Below are positions 24,220-34,120 of a DNA stretch of 64,000 nucleotides, in pieces. The notes beneath the pieces were generated by a model. The model did not search any database. It was not told the DNA's origin and saw only the letters and a list, made by a program, of their open reading frames with translations. The DNA comes from Chromatiales bacterium. GTDB taxonomy: Bacteria; Pseudomonadota; Gammaproteobacteria; UBA6429. A program made the translations under genes and the position numbers. Every line of letters starts with the position of its first letter. The first letter of the stretch is position 1. The DNA is taken from NCBI GenBank assembly GCA_027076405.1, contig JALTJN010000196.1, forward strand, positions 122,254 through 186,253, read 5' to 3'.

Positions 24220-26144
24220 TCGCTTCGTGTGATCCCAAAGTAGTCATCTAAGCGCGCCTGAATAGTCTCTGGCAACAGGGTATTAACGGTCTTGCCGGAC
24301 AAATACGCCACGCTTTCACTGTGATTGAGCCAGCTCAGCGCCGACATTGCAACCGGGTTGGTCGCTTTCAGGTGTTTCATGTATTGCGTGACCGCAGCAC
24401 GGTTATCCTGAACAGTGACAGGGATCGATAAGGGCAGCATCAAAAGGCTGATCATAATAACGGTTTTGACAGGTCGGCTTAGTGATACCTTGATTGGTAG
24501 AAGATTCAACAAGCTGAAAATCAATAAAATAGCGTTTGCCATAAACAGTGCTGCACTAAAGATAAGCGCAATGGGGATAACATACATAAGTTTGACCGCT
24601 TTATCGCCACGAGTCGTCCAGGTTGGATGAACAAACGTCTCCGGTCCTGCAGGTAGGTATTTAGTTACTTCGCGTTCAATTGCTGCATCGATTTTCTTGC
24701 GCCAATATTGATCAAAAAACGTGTTCTTATCTAAAAGTAATGGGATACCGCGCAATTTTTTAGGCACCTTCTTTTCAAGGAACGCCACCACATCCGGATC
24801 GTGAATAAAGATATCGCTGTTGAGGCCTGCTTTAATTTGCAGCGTGGCATCTTTTGTAATTGTGCGTAGTGCATCTGTTACGCTATTAGCGAGTGTATAA
24901 TGATAGATCCCCATAAAACTTTCTGTTGATGAGGATAATAAGGCAGGATTTAAAATAGCCACTTTATTTTTAGATGATCTATTTAAAAGTGTGCTAATGA
25001 CATCACCATTATTAATAAATTCATCGTAACTGTTAATGCCATAGCTAATACCACCGGTGCGTGATTTAAACTGTCGGCTAAAGATACGAGCAGCTTGTTT
25101 TTTGATAAAGGTATGGTTACCGGGGCACAGCACGCCGTCACACCAAGTCTGTTTTGGGTTTTTAACGACATAGCCAAATACGGCTTTCATGGTAGAAGCG
25201 TAGGTCTCAGAACGCGTAAAATAATTACTTTCATTAAAGTATTGTTTAAGGCGTCCGTGCAAAACGCCAATATTGTGCTTGTTGAGGCGTTCTTGAATGC
25301 TCTTTACGACAACATTATTTAATTCAGCGTATGACGGGTAAGCCTGTTTAGCGCTATCCAGGTAGGCTTGTCGTAACTCACGTACCTTTTTGTCTTCATT
25401 GTTAAATTCTTTGCGTAGTTTCTGCGTAGTTTGTTGGTATACCTTCCACAGATTAATCACATCTTTTTGATATGCACGGTACTGTTCCCAGTGTTTTGCG
25501 AAGTTGTCGCGGTAGGCTTTTTCACGAGCAAACCCACGCAGAGCAACCCCTGCGTTCTTTTTCATCCGATCAATGAGTCCACTGTCATCAAAAATGACAA
25601 TAGGGATCTCAGCCAGCACTAATTTATCTTCAAAACTAAGCTTTTCATTCGTGCGGGAAGGAATAATACCTGTATGCTGAATATCACCACGGGCAAGCAG
25701 GCTACGTAGCATATTCAGGTAGTAAGCGTCATGGCGCAGGGTGTTATCGGCTTTTGATACCAGATGATCAATAAGCAGTTCTTGGCCTTTATACGTTATG
25801 GTAAATACGGTGATAGTAATAATGCTATACATAACCACTCGATATAATAAAGTGGTAAATCTATTGGTGGGCTTGTCAGTACCGGTACGGTGGTTTGTTC
25901 TACGGTCAAGAACGCGTTTGATAAAAGGATACAAAACACCGAGTAGCGCCAATGTCATGCCAACACCTGCCAGGGCATGACCAAATTGCTGGATATTGTT
26001 TGCTTGTTGCTCAGTGAAATCGCCTGAGCCTGCAAATTCGAGCAATAGGTTATTGTAATACGCCTCGACAATAAGATAGGCGAGCTTGGAAACAATGCCG
26101 GCAACTGTGATAAAGAAACCGGTTTTGATGAAGGAACTATTCAT
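24216..26144 (-). CDS. large membrane protein at the end of the tra block (642 aa)
   Basis: Three hydrophobic segments near the N-terminus (about 8-28, 55-75, 100-120) and two to three near the C-terminus (about 525-585) enclose a 400-residue charged, helical domain. No domain recognised. Last gene of the unit that starts at 27969 under tra element D, so a role in transfer or entry exclusion is possible. Unlike TraG, it lacks the usual periplasmic Cys-rich part. Confidence 0.75.
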   Translation of the reverse strand: MNSSFIKTGFFITVAGIVSKLAYLIVEAYYNNLLLEFAGSGDFTEQQANNIQQFGHALAGVGMTLALLGVLYPFIKRVLDRRTNHRTGTDKPTNRFTTLLYRVVMYSIITITVFTITYKGQELLIDHLVSKADNTLRHDAYYLNMLRSLLARGDIQHTGIIPSRTNEKLSFEDKLVLAEIPIVIFDDSGLIDRMKKNAGVALRGFAREKAYRDNFAKHWEQYRAYQKDVINLWKVYQQTTQKLRKEFNNEDKKVRELRQAYLDSAKQAYPSYAELNNVVVKSIQERLNKHNIGVLHGRLKQYFNESNYFTRSETYASTMKAVFGYVVKNPKQTWCDGVLCPGNHTFIKKQAARIFSRQFKSRTGGISYGINSYDEFINNGDVISTLLNRSSKNKVAILNPALLSSSTESFMGIYHYTLANSVTDALRTITKDATLQIKAGLNSDIFIHDPDVVAFLEKKVPKKLRGIPLLLDKNTFFDQYWRKKIDAAIEREVTKYLPAGPETFVHPTWTTRGDKAVKLMYVIPIALIFSAALFMANAILLIFSLLNLLPIKVSLSRPVKTVIMISLLMLPLSIPVTVQDNRAAVTQYMKHLKATNPVAMSALSWLNHSESVAYLSGKTVNTLLPETIQARLDDYFGITRSD

Positions 26145-26150
26145 GGTGAA

Positions 26151-26468
26151 TTACTCGGTTTCTAAATTGAGCGTTTTTCGGTGGTACTCAATCCATTGGC
26201 GAAGACGCGTTGAATCGATATCGCTATTAAGTTGTTCTGCGCTTTGATAGTCAGGCGCTGCCAGTTTTCCATTACCACCCATATCGTCAGGGTGCATACC
26301 GATATAGTATGACCATATCTGGCGATCAAGTCGCATGGAAGGCTTGAGTAGGCGCTGTCTTTCAAGCGAATGTAGTTTATTGACCGAGATCGCCGTGCTT
26401 GCAGATAGGTTCAGCGAACCAAACACACCGGCAATAGTAACGACTGTAATAAGTAGATAATGACGCAT
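26151..26468 (-). CDS. small secreted protein (105 aa)
   Basis: Signal peptide with likely cleavage after LSAS (about residue 24), then a short basic soluble domain. Three bases from the preceding gene and 7 from the next. Periplasmic; function unknown. Confidence 0.7.
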   Translation of the reverse strand: MRHYLLITVVTIAGVFGSLNLSASTAISVNKLHSLERQRLLKPSMRLDRQIWSYYIGMHPDDMGGNGKLAAPDYQSAEQLNSDIDSTRLRQWIEYHRKTLNLETE

Positions 26469-26470
26469 GA

Positions 26471-26809
26471 TTAAACCTGAGGGTTTTCCATTAAATACTG
26501 GTGTTTCTTGTTAGCCATATCATTTACATAAGAATCATAATGACCAATATGAAAACCGATGGCGAACGCAATAATAATGAACGCATACTTTTCAGGCAGC
26601 GAGAAAAGCAACGGAATTGCAGCAAAGACATAAAACCCAATGCCTGTCATATAAAGTATCTCAATGTTAGTGCCAGTCATTGAAAGAGAGGCCATAAGTT
26701 CAGGAGCATAAACATAAAAGAGTCGGCCAAACACCAGGAATAAGACGCTGATAATCAAACCAGCGGCGAGCTTATGGAGTTGTATTTTAGTATTATTCTC
26801 GTTTTTCAT
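26471..26809 (-). CDS. small membrane protein (112 aa)
   Basis: Three hydrophobic segments (about 15-32, 50-67, 72-92). ATG 26809 gives the natural start MKNENN; an upstream in-frame start at 26854 lies inside the intergenic stretch and overlaps the previous gene. Function unknown. Confidence 0.65.
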   Translation of the reverse strand: MKNENNTKIQLHKLAAGLIISVLFLVFGRLFYVYAPELMASLSMTGTNIEILYMTGIGFYVFAAIPLLFSLPEKYAFIIIAFAIGFHIGHYDSYVNDMANKKHQYLMENPQV

Positions 26810-26823
26810 ATTAATCTCGCATG

Positions 26824-27225
26824 TTAAAAATGGCTGACTAAAGGCACCTGCCAATAAAGTCCTTCCCGTTCACACTCTATATATTGTGTAGGGATCTCTC
26901 TACCTTCATTTACGGCAATAAATGCATTCGTAAAGTGCTTTAAGTGCTGCCATTCAGCCGCATGTAAGGCAACCAGTTTAATTAAGAAATCGGTGATCGT
27001 GATTGTGCAGGTTACGTGGTTCTTTGCATCTCTCGTATAATCAATAGCAATTCCCAGTACCGTATATTCGGGGGATAAATCGTTAAAAATATCGCCTATG
27101 AGATAGGGGACGCGATCCAGTTCTACGTGTGTCCAAGATCGACCTTCAACGGCAAGTCCGGGGGCTTTTCGTTTGAATGTGTTGTTGCATGGCCAGGGAA
27201 TTTGTTTGTACGGCGTTGGTATCAT
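26824..27225 (-). CDS. hypothetical protein (133 aa)
   Basis: Soluble protein without recognised domain; GAGGA site before the ATG. It is encoded between the 208-aa protein and small membrane proteins of tra unit D. Confidence 0.7.
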   Translation of the reverse strand: MIPTPYKQIPWPCNNTFKRKAPGLAVEGRSWTHVELDRVPYLIGDIFNDLSPEYTVLGIAIDYTRDAKNHVTCTITITDFLIKLVALHAAEWQHLKHFTNAFIAVNEGREIPTQYIECEREGLYWQVPLVSHF

Positions 27226-27342
27226 TACAGCATTATCCTCTTACTATATATTGTGGTTGTTATTAGTATTAATACCAAAATACAGTGAGTGATCTAGGTA
27301 TTTAATGTATCACTTAGCGAGCCAGTCCAATAAACAGGACGT

Positions 27343-27969
27343 TTATGTTAATTTAATCAATGCCTTACGCAAAATCATTGATTGTGAGTACCAGCCATGT
27401 TTTAGTGTTTTATATTGCCTTTTTGCGTCATACCGGCTGTTTTGTGTTCGGTGCAGATATTTGTTCGCTGGGATATTTGAGGGCATTTTATAGACACCAA
27501 TTGCCGCTAAATTAGTTTCTGTCTGTAAAAATACATCCTCTGGCGTCTCTTTGCTATCAAGCGCCTCTATAATTGGCATTATTTCACTGATATTAATTGG
27601 TTCAGGTGGGGGTGGCGCATACAAAAGGTTTGAGACCTTTGGTGCGCGACCAGGGTAACAACTACGGAGATCGTCTTTAAAGTGTTCAGGTGCTTGCTGT
27701 ATGGCGTATTTTAGATGATGCATAAAATCATCGTGGGTCCAGTGCCATGGTTGCGGGTAAGTGATATTTTCTTTGAAGCGAAGCAAGGTGGTATTAGGAT
27801 GAAAAGGCTGACCAAATTGGTGACCATCTTCACAGTAAATCAGTTGCCATGCGGCATCATAGGCGAAAACAGGCAACAAAAATTTGCGATCGGGCGTTAA
27901 ATTGAAAAAGCGACCACCATAATGCGTATGGTCGAAGTCATTAAATGGGATGTGGGGATTTTTTGTCAT
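27343..27969 (-). CDS. hypothetical protein (208 aa), first gene of tra unit D
   Basis: Soluble, aromatic-rich protein with a PPPPEP linker near residue 125. ATG 27969 chosen over a TTG 12 bases upstream. It directly follows tra element D. No family recognised. Confidence 0.7.
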   Translation of the reverse strand: MTKNPHIPFNDFDHTHYGGRFFNLTPDRKFLLPVFAYDAAWQLIYCEDGHQFGQPFHPNTTLLRFKENITYPQPWHWTHDDFMHHLKYAIQQAPEHFKDDLRSCYPGRAPKVSNLLYAPPPPEPINISEIMPIIEALDSKETPEDVFLQTETNLAAIGVYKMPSNIPANKYLHRTQNSRYDAKRQYKTLKHGWYSQSMILRKALIKLT

Positions 27970-27994
27970 TATTAACGGCAAATTAGGCTGTTAA

Positions 27995-28018
27995 TAATAT
28001 AAACGCGAAGGAGTCTCC
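27995..28018 (-). promoter_or_regulatory. tra-type promoter element D
   Basis: On the minus strand GGAGAC, 7 bases, CGTTTATATTATTAAC; upstream of the gene starting at 27969. Confidence 0.6.
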
Positions 28019-28041
28019 ATAATGAAGGTATTGGGTGATAC

Positions 28042-28073
28042 AAAAAGCACCGCCATATTACAGCGGTGCTTTT
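28042..28073 (-). terminator. rho-independent terminator
   Basis: AGCACCGC / GCGGTGCT stem with A/T runs on both sides, just after the gene ending at 28079; works in either direction. Confidence 0.85.
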
Positions 28074-28078
28074 ACTGG

Positions 28079-29179
28079 CTATTGTGCCGGTTCTTTGAAC
28101 ACGCTTTGCGTAAGGCTGCGTTTTTTCATTTTTTTATAGAGTTCGCTATTTTTATCAATCTCAAAATTTTTCATGGTTTCTCGACCAAATATTTTAAGCG
28201 AATCAGAAACAGCATTCATGGCAGCCATGATTTTACCGCAGCCTTTGCAGCCATCGTGATTGAATTGCTCAAAAGCTGTAAAGAGTACTTTGTTGTATGG
28301 ATCATCGGCTTCTTTAACAATTACATCGCCTTTTAATGGGCTTTTATCAATAATATATTTCATACTATTGATAATAGTGCCACCACTTAATCTGGTTACT
28401 GGTCCTCCAGATTGGTCTCTGCCCCATGTGGCAACAACGACCCCTTTAGGGTTAATAAGCATGAAAGCAGGCCATACTGTATAGCTAAAACGAATCTCTT
28501 GATTATGCATTCCAGTATAAATCTGGCTTTCATACCATTTAGTAAAGTAAGTATTAATTTCAGAGCGGTGAGGCAATGCGTACATATAGCGATCGACACA
28601 CTTTGGTTTAGAGTTGGGTAATCCTTGTGCGCTTTCACCGAGACCTGGTATACCATTGCCTCCAGTTCTGTAGATAATACTTTCTGGATGTTTATCGCCT
28701 AGATCCACATATTTACCTGACGATGTTTCAAACAACAAAGTACATAAATCTTCTTTATATGGTAAATATGCATTCCTGAAATAGTTAACGCGCACAAACC
28801 ATGTTTCAATGTTGCCAGACAGATGTTTTTTAAGTTCGCCAAGAAAATTACCCATAGGTCTTGATGAGTGATTAGGGCTCCAAGTCCAACCATCACCAAC
28901 TAAACCATAAGCAATAAATACCCATTTACCACGATGCTCTAGCATATTAACCGGTGTAGCAGTATGACCTTTTTCGGTTTTGCGTAGCAACATATTGCCG
29001 GTTAATTCTAAAAAAGGCGGAGCAATATCGAAAACTTGATTAGTATGTAAAAAGTAATTTGAAGCCTTTGCAGATGAGGGGTAGCGAAGTTTTGGTGGCT
29101 GATTATCTTCATACCACGAATATCCAAAACCACCAATAATCAATAAAAACAAAGGGATAAATATAATTTTTTTGTACAT
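28079..29179 (-). CDS. periplasmic thioredoxin-fold-like protein (366 aa)
   Basis: N-terminal signal or anchor segment (5-22). The middle has a GKWVFIAYGLVGDGWTWSP strand-turn and a later WPAFMLINPKGVVVATWGRD block, which resemble thioredoxin-like strands. A CKGC motif sits near the C-terminus (about 317-320). Probably a disulfide or assembly factor for the mating apparatus. Last gene of tra unit C, followed by a terminator. Confidence 0.6.
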   Translation of the reverse strand: MYKKIIFIPLFLLIIGGFGYSWYEDNQPPKLRYPSSAKASNYFLHTNQVFDIAPPFLELTGNMLLRKTEKGHTATPVNMLEHRGKWVFIAYGLVGDGWTWSPNHSSRPMGNFLGELKKHLSGNIETWFVRVNYFRNAYLPYKEDLCTLLFETSSGKYVDLGDKHPESIIYRTGGNGIPGLGESAQGLPNSKPKCVDRYMYALPHRSEINTYFTKWYESQIYTGMHNQEIRFSYTVWPAFMLINPKGVVVATWGRDQSGGPVTRLSGGTIINSMKYIIDKSPLKGDVIVKEADDPYNKVLFTAFEQFNHDGCKGCGKIMAAMNAVSDSLKIFGRETMKNFEIDKNSELYKKMKKRSLTQSVFKEPAQ

Positions 29180-29264
29180 TGTATTATCCTGATTGATGCT
29201 ATTATTGATATTATACCGTGATTAAATACAAAAATTAGCCAGAAAAACTAGATCAACGTCCGGT

Positions 29265-31313
29265 CTACTCGCGCCTTCTAGCACGCTTTGACTCTAAAAA
29301 TGCCTCTTCGGCTAATTTCAATCTGGCCTCTGCTATAGATGTCGTTTTTGCGTGTCTGGCAGCGCCAACCGACGCACTGACGCCTCGCGTAGCAACTGCA
29401 GCTGCAGCGGTGGCAGCAGTACCAACGGCTCCAAGAACTTGATTAGAACCAAACCCTTTAGAACTTAATGATTTAAGGCTAAGTTTATCATTAAAAACAA
29501 TAAAATAGGCAAATGGCAGACAAGCAAATATACCGATAATCACAAAACTTTGGGCCATGAAGGCTTGCGTAGCGATCTCAGACATATTTGTTAACGGATC
29601 GCCATAGTTAGCGCTAACGGATTGTGAAAGTGAAACGGTTATCATAGCGCCTATTTTAATAACAATATATGCAAGGAGCATTACTGTATGCAAGTAGGCA
29701 AAAACAGAAATAAGCAAGGCTAATGAACTACCACGCCCATAAATAACAGAAAAGGCAATAATAAGAGGCCAAAAGACAAACAAGAGGGCATAGATAAAAC
29801 CAATAAAGCCAGCAAAAATAGGAATATCATACTCAATTTTAAATTCATTAAATAACTCATAAAGACTACCGCCAATAATGGCAACGCCTTTTTTAGCTGC
29901 TATGGCGGTATCATCGTAAACTTCTCTCAATGTTCCCGTTAAACCGCTGTAGTCGCGTCCTTCTCTTTGATAGGTTCCTACAATGTTGTCGACAAATGCG
30001 GCGGCTGCAATGCTACTCTCACCTTTAAGTTTATCGGCGAGATTTTTATTAATTACTAAGCCTGGTAAAATGCCACTTATTTTCTTAAAAACAAGGATCC
30101 CCTGTCTATATAAAGAATATTCGTTTTGTGTAAAGCCTGCGCGGTACTCAGCCATCGTTCTGTCGGCAACTTGCAGTAGATCGTAACAGCTTTTCGGGTA
30201 ATAAACGCCAGGTTCTGCCGTTACATCCGGCATTGGTTCAGTCCCATCGATAGGCTTCGTGTAATAAATTTCTAATCCAGTATCAGAATCTGCATCAGCT
30301 GTTTTCTTAGCAAATTTCTGCTGCCAATACTCACGGGTCGGAATTTGATACCCGTTGATCTGTATCGGAACGCCTTTGCCGTTTGGGTAATAATCTTTAA
30401 GTACACTAATTGCGTCAGGTGCTAGTTTGTAGCGACGCTGCAATGCTTCCGTGCTGTAATTAGCATTCAATTGTCCGCTGATTTCACCATTTTCTTGTGT
30501 AACGTATTTACCCCGCCCTAAGTCATTGCTGCCTTGTAGACCAAGTATACGCCACTGTTTGAGAGGGACTTTTGTATTTTTCGTAGGAGAATTATCATCA
30601 CGCTTCTGGGGGTTAACAGGCGTATTGCAAAGCACCAAGTAGTCTAAAACGTTTTTTTGTGTGCCTTTGGTGTCGCTTAATGCTTTAGCATAACTGATAT
30701 TAAAGGCTCTAAAAGCACGGTAAGGGACACCCGTGCTGTCATCGACACCACCAAATGAAAGTCCTTGATCAAGCATATCAGCAACTAAGGCATGGATACC
30801 GATTGCAATACGGTGTAGTAGCATAAAAGAAAATGTCACATAAAAATCATCCGCGCCTTGTGCAGATTCTTTTAACCTCTTTGAAATAATGCCGTCAGAA
30901 ATTTTTTCAGACAAAGCGGTTTTTGATTCAGGGCTTGCCGCGTCAAACTTCATGGCTGAATATTTAACAGGCATGAGCATTAGAGTGATAACAATAAGAG
31001 TTCTAAAAAAATGGCCGGGATCGGCGTGTGCACCAAGGGATTTACCGACAAGACTATAACCCAAGCTAGGCAACCCAAACGAAAACACGAGCAACCAGGC
31101 GGTAGCTAACATTGCGCCATGTACGGGCGCTGCAATATCCATGTAAAGCGTAAAATTACTCGTAATATTACTAAAAAATGAGGCAAAAAAATCCCAGGCA
31201 CTGGTGTTTTCACGCAGGGATTCTTCGCCAGCAAAAACAAGTGGCGATAAAAATAGCGAGACACCCGTAATTATGGGTAACCCTAGCGCCTTGGTAATGT
31301 CTTTAATCGTCAT
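29265..31313 (-). CDS. TraG N-terminal-type mating-pair protein
   Basis: 682 aa. Signal-like N-terminus, several N-terminal membrane segments, a periplasmic part of about 300 residues, then four to five hydrophobic helices (about 500-610) and a basic, Ala-rich C-terminal helix. This is the layout of TraG_N proteins that end MPF_G/F-type operons. It is shorter than F TraG (about 940 aa), lacking the long C-terminal domain. Coupled to the upstream gene by a one-base overlap. Confidence 0.75.
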   Translation of the reverse strand: MTIKDITKALGLPIITGVSLFLSPLVFAGEESLRENTSAWDFFASFFSNITSNFTLYMDIAAPVHGAMLATAWLLVFSFGLPSLGYSLVGKSLGAHADPGHFFRTLIVITLMLMPVKYSAMKFDAASPESKTALSEKISDGIISKRLKESAQGADDFYVTFSFMLLHRIAIGIHALVADMLDQGLSFGGVDDSTGVPYRAFRAFNISYAKALSDTKGTQKNVLDYLVLCNTPVNPQKRDDNSPTKNTKVPLKQWRILGLQGSNDLGRGKYVTQENGEISGQLNANYSTEALQRRYKLAPDAISVLKDYYPNGKGVPIQINGYQIPTREYWQQKFAKKTADADSDTGLEIYYTKPIDGTEPMPDVTAEPGVYYPKSCYDLLQVADRTMAEYRAGFTQNEYSLYRQGILVFKKISGILPGLVINKNLADKLKGESSIAAAAFVDNIVGTYQREGRDYSGLTGTLREVYDDTAIAAKKGVAIIGGSLYELFNEFKIEYDIPIFAGFIGFIYALLFVFWPLIIAFSVIYGRGSSLALLISVFAYLHTVMLLAYIVIKIGAMITVSLSQSVSANYGDPLTNMSEIATQAFMAQSFVIIGIFACLPFAYFIVFNDKLSLKSLSSKGFGSNQVLGAVGTAATAAAAVATRGVSASVGAARHAKTTSIAEARLKLAEEAFLESKRARRRE

Positions 31314-32626
31314 TATTGACCTTTAATCTTGCGTGCGCGAGTTTTACTGGATAAGACGGTTATATCATCAAGCACGTCAACATGGAGTTTTTGAGCAGTA
31401 CGGATATTAAGCAATGATTTCATTTCTCGCTCAAGCATTTCGTTACTTGCTTTATATTGCTCTTTCGCTTCTGGTGTCATTTTTGCGGCAAGCTCGCCGG
31501 ATGTTTCGGCATTAGAGACCGCCATAATGACTGAATTGCCAATCCAAAGTGTGTGTTGTAAGGCTATGCTACGAGCAAGATTACTTGCAGCGATAGCGTA
31601 ATTAACCGGCTTATCTTCGCCAGAACGAATAGTGGCTAATTCTAAAATAGTGGTTCTCGTAATATTACCGCCATGCGAAATACTGTTTATTTCGTCCAGT
31701 TCTGATTTAAAAGATTTGCCTTTTGATATATTTTCAGTTGCTTCATTTAACAGTTTTACGATTTCACCCGTTTTTTTATCAAGAATATATTCCAGTGTGT
31801 ATTTTCGCGCTTCTGTTTTTATTTTGCCATTACCCTCGTATATTCTGGCGGGCATTAAAGCATCAAAATTTTCAGCTACATCATTAGGTAATGCCGCTTG
31901 TGCTTTAATGGCTTCGTTAAGGTTACCGCTCAAGCTGCGACCTGTGCCAGTACCGTTGCCAGCAGGTCCGTTAGGATTGGCAGGTGGCGTATTTCCTACC
32001 TCGGCGTCATTAATATTGCCAGTAACCTTGCCAAGATTATCAATAACATCTTCTGCATAAGATTTTATATTGTTACCATCATTGCAGTATTCTGCATCGT
32101 TACCATCCGTCAAACACTTGTCTTGTGCTTTACTGACAGCTTCCCTGTGTTTATCTGCTAGTGCGCGCAAACTTTGGCAGGATGCTACATTGAGCTTAAG
32201 GTTGAATTGTAGGGACTCCTTCATGTCCTGGATAAGTTCGTACAAGGTTGGGTTGCTAAAAATCAATTGATTAATCGCAATTCCTAAAGCAAGCTCTTCA
32301 AGGTTTCCAAGCAGCCCATTTAATTGAGATGAGAGCTTAGAAGCAATATTTGGTAGACCAACACCTTCACAGCCTACATTTAGTCCTGTTGAAAAACCAC
32401 CACCAATCAATTCTACTTGTTGATAACCGCTTACAGGAAGATCGCCTGTGCTTAAACCTAGCGAATTATTTACGACATTGACATGACTAGCCAATGTTTC
32501 AGAATCAAGACCAAGAGAATTAATCTGTTCTTTTAAAAGCGTGTTCGGTGCTTGTAATGCAAAAGCACTACCAGAAGCGCAGAATAAAAAAATAGCTAAG
32601 AGGTAATTATTTTTGGCTAAGTTCAT
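31313..32626 (-). CDS. conjugative element protein, PFL_4711/TIGR03755-like
   Basis: 437 aa. Signal peptide, then a block with LIGGGFSTGLNVGCEGVG, a Leu-rich helix and NPTLYELIQDMKESLQFNLKLNVASC. This matches the pattern of the TIGR03755 (PFL_4711) family of MPF_G elements, which take the place of TraH in the mating-pore assembly. Several Cys suggest disulfides made by the thioredoxin-like product next door. Overlaps the previous gene by 20 bases. Confidence 0.7.
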   Translation of the reverse strand: MNLAKNNYLLAIFLFCASGSAFALQAPNTLLKEQINSLGLDSETLASHVNVVNNSLGLSTGDLPVSGYQQVELIGGGFSTGLNVGCEGVGLPNIASKLSSQLNGLLGNLEELALGIAINQLIFSNPTLYELIQDMKESLQFNLKLNVASCQSLRALADKHREAVSKAQDKCLTDGNDAEYCNDGNNIKSYAEDVIDNLGKVTGNINDAEVGNTPPANPNGPAGNGTGTGRSLSGNLNEAIKAQAALPNDVAENFDALMPARIYEGNGKIKTEARKYTLEYILDKKTGEIVKLLNEATENISKGKSFKSELDEINSISHGGNITRTTILELATIRSGEDKPVNYAIAASNLARSIALQHTLWIGNSVIMAVSNAETSGELAAKMTPEAKEQYKASNEMLEREMKSLLNIRTAQKLHVDVLDDITVLSSKTRARKIKGQ

Positions 32627-33431
32627 TTCCAGTTACCTTTGAAAGTGTTTCTTCTAATTGAGCTGCTGTCATAAAGCGGGTCAAGATATTGGTTTTTTTC
32701 GTAGAGGCATCCTGGATCCAGACTGTCGGTGTGCGCTGAATTTGAGGTAATAGTTCTTTGCGTCGCGGACCAACCAATAATTTGGCATTAAGGTGGTACG
32801 TTTGATTGATTTTTGCCAAATCTTTTTTATCGAGATTTATCTGAATTAGAGACAGTTTTAACTGTGGGTGTTTTTTCTTGAGTTTTGCAAGCTCAGGGAG
32901 CATTTTTTTGCAATAACGACAATTTGAATCATAGAAAACAAACGTTTTCATTCGTTTGTAATCAATTGATTTAGTCAGACTTTTCCCCGCTTTTAATTGA
33001 TAGATAAGTCTTGAGTCATTAATTCCACCACGCTCATCCATTTCGGCTTTCCAAAGATTCGCAAGTTGTTTGCGCTGACGGCCATCTTCTTCTAAATAAT
33101 CGGCAAAAGCTTTAACCGATTCACGGGAGCGTTTTATCAACATATTCATCATCGGCGTTGGGGTGCCAGGTTTAATATTGAGTTCGTGACCATCCTTTGT
33201 GTTAACGCGAAGCGGCACATCGGGGTGTTCTTTGGCTTGCTTATTGACATCGGTACAATTTTGCATCCAGCTAAATTGATTACAATCTAATACACCCACG
33301 TAATTCTCATTATCCTGCGGTATTGAAGTCGTCACAGAGGATGCTTCACGGCTTTTAGCCGAGAGCAATGTATACTGAAGTAGAGTGCTGAGGAGCACAC
33401 CTAATAACACACCAATGGTCATTTTTTGCAT
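32607..33431 (-). CDS. DsbC/TrbB-like thiol-disulfide protein
   Basis: 274 aa. N-terminal signal-anchor (7-24), linker, then a thioredoxin fold with the active site FYDSNCRYCKKMLPEL (CRYC) and a cis-Pro-like RTPTVW. It would isomerise disulfides in Cys-rich pilus-pore proteins such as its neighbour. ATG 33431 has an AAGGAG site. First gene of tra unit C. Confidence 0.85.
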   Translation of the reverse strand: MQKMTIGVLLGVLLSTLLQYTLLSAKSREASSVTTSIPQDNENYVGVLDCNQFSWMQNCTDVNKQAKEHPDVPLRVNTKDGHELNIKPGTPTPMMNMLIKRSRESVKAFADYLEEDGRQRKQLANLWKAEMDERGGINDSRLIYQLKAGKSLTKSIDYKRMKTFVFYDSNCRYCKKMLPELAKLKKKHPQLKLSLIQINLDKKDLAKINQTYHLNAKLLVGPRRKELLPQIQRTPTVWIQDASTKKTNILTRFMTAAQLEETLSKVTGNELSQK

Positions 33432-33449
33432 AAAATAGTCTCCTTACTA

Positions 33450-33478
33450 TTCAAAAACGTCAGAAGGTCTCCTAAATA
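33450..33478 (-). promoter_or_regulatory. tra-type promoter element C
   Basis: TTTAGGAGACCTTCTGACGT then TTTTGAATAG on the minus strand, 36 bases above the ATG at 33431. Confidence 0.65.
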
Positions 33479-33505
33479 GCGGTTTATAACCGTACAAAAA
33501 ATGTA

Positions 33506-34120
33506 CTATTTGCTGCGATAGGGGTTTTTAACTACTTTTTTAACTAATTGCGTGGCGGCAGGAAGGGTTTTGTTTAAAGTGGCGTGCCAGGTACGTGAGT
33601 TATAGCGGATAACGGCACCGGGTAAGGCCTTTAATTTTAGGTTTTCAGATAAGATACCATTGTTATCCAGGCTCACGCCATAGTTCTGCAGATGTTTTAA
33701 TGTGGTTAATTTTTTGAATGCAAATGGTTTAATTGAGCCGTAATTGACCAGATAGAAATAAAACACCACTCTACCTCGATATTTGTCCTGTAGCAGTCGT
33801 GCTTTTTTAGCAAAGTTATCTAGTGTAGATTCCAGATCAGCAAAGAAAATGTCGACACGTATTATATTGGGGCGAGGCTGATTAAGTTTTTTGTTTAGTT
33901 CCTTCATTTGCTCTGTTGAAGGCAGCTTGGGTTTTTTAGGGTTTTTAATCGCTTCCTGAAACGCAGGGTTCGTATAAAAGGAAGGTAAGTCAACTTTATT
34001 CGTTAGCTTTTGTTTTATTTCGGTTTGTGTTTCTTTTTTCTCGCCATACCAGCCTTCTCCAAACACCCAGGATGCAAAGCTAACCAATAATAAAAATAAT
34101 AAATACCTTGTTTGTTTCAA
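33506..34120 (-). CDS. TrbC-like periplasmic transfer protein (204 aa)
   Basis: Signal peptide (cleavage near VFG), proline- and lysine-rich linker, then a domain with VDIFFADLEST...VVFYFYLVNYGS...YGVSLDNNG. This resembles the thioredoxin-like TrbC_Ftype/TIGR03757 proteins at the same place in MPF_G operons. Start is TTG at 34120, which overlaps the previous stop and has GAGG 6 bases upstream. Confidence 0.6.
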   Translation of the reverse strand: MKQTRYLLFLLLVSFASWVFGEGWYGEKKETQTEIKQKLTNKVDLPSFYTNPAFQEAIKNPKKPKLPSTEQMKELNKKLNQPRPNIIRVDIFFADLESTLDNFAKKARLLQDKYRGRVVFYFYLVNYGSIKPFAFKKLTTLKHLQNYGVSLDNNGILSENLKLKALPGAVIRYNSRTWHATLNKTLPAATQLVKKVVKNPYRSK

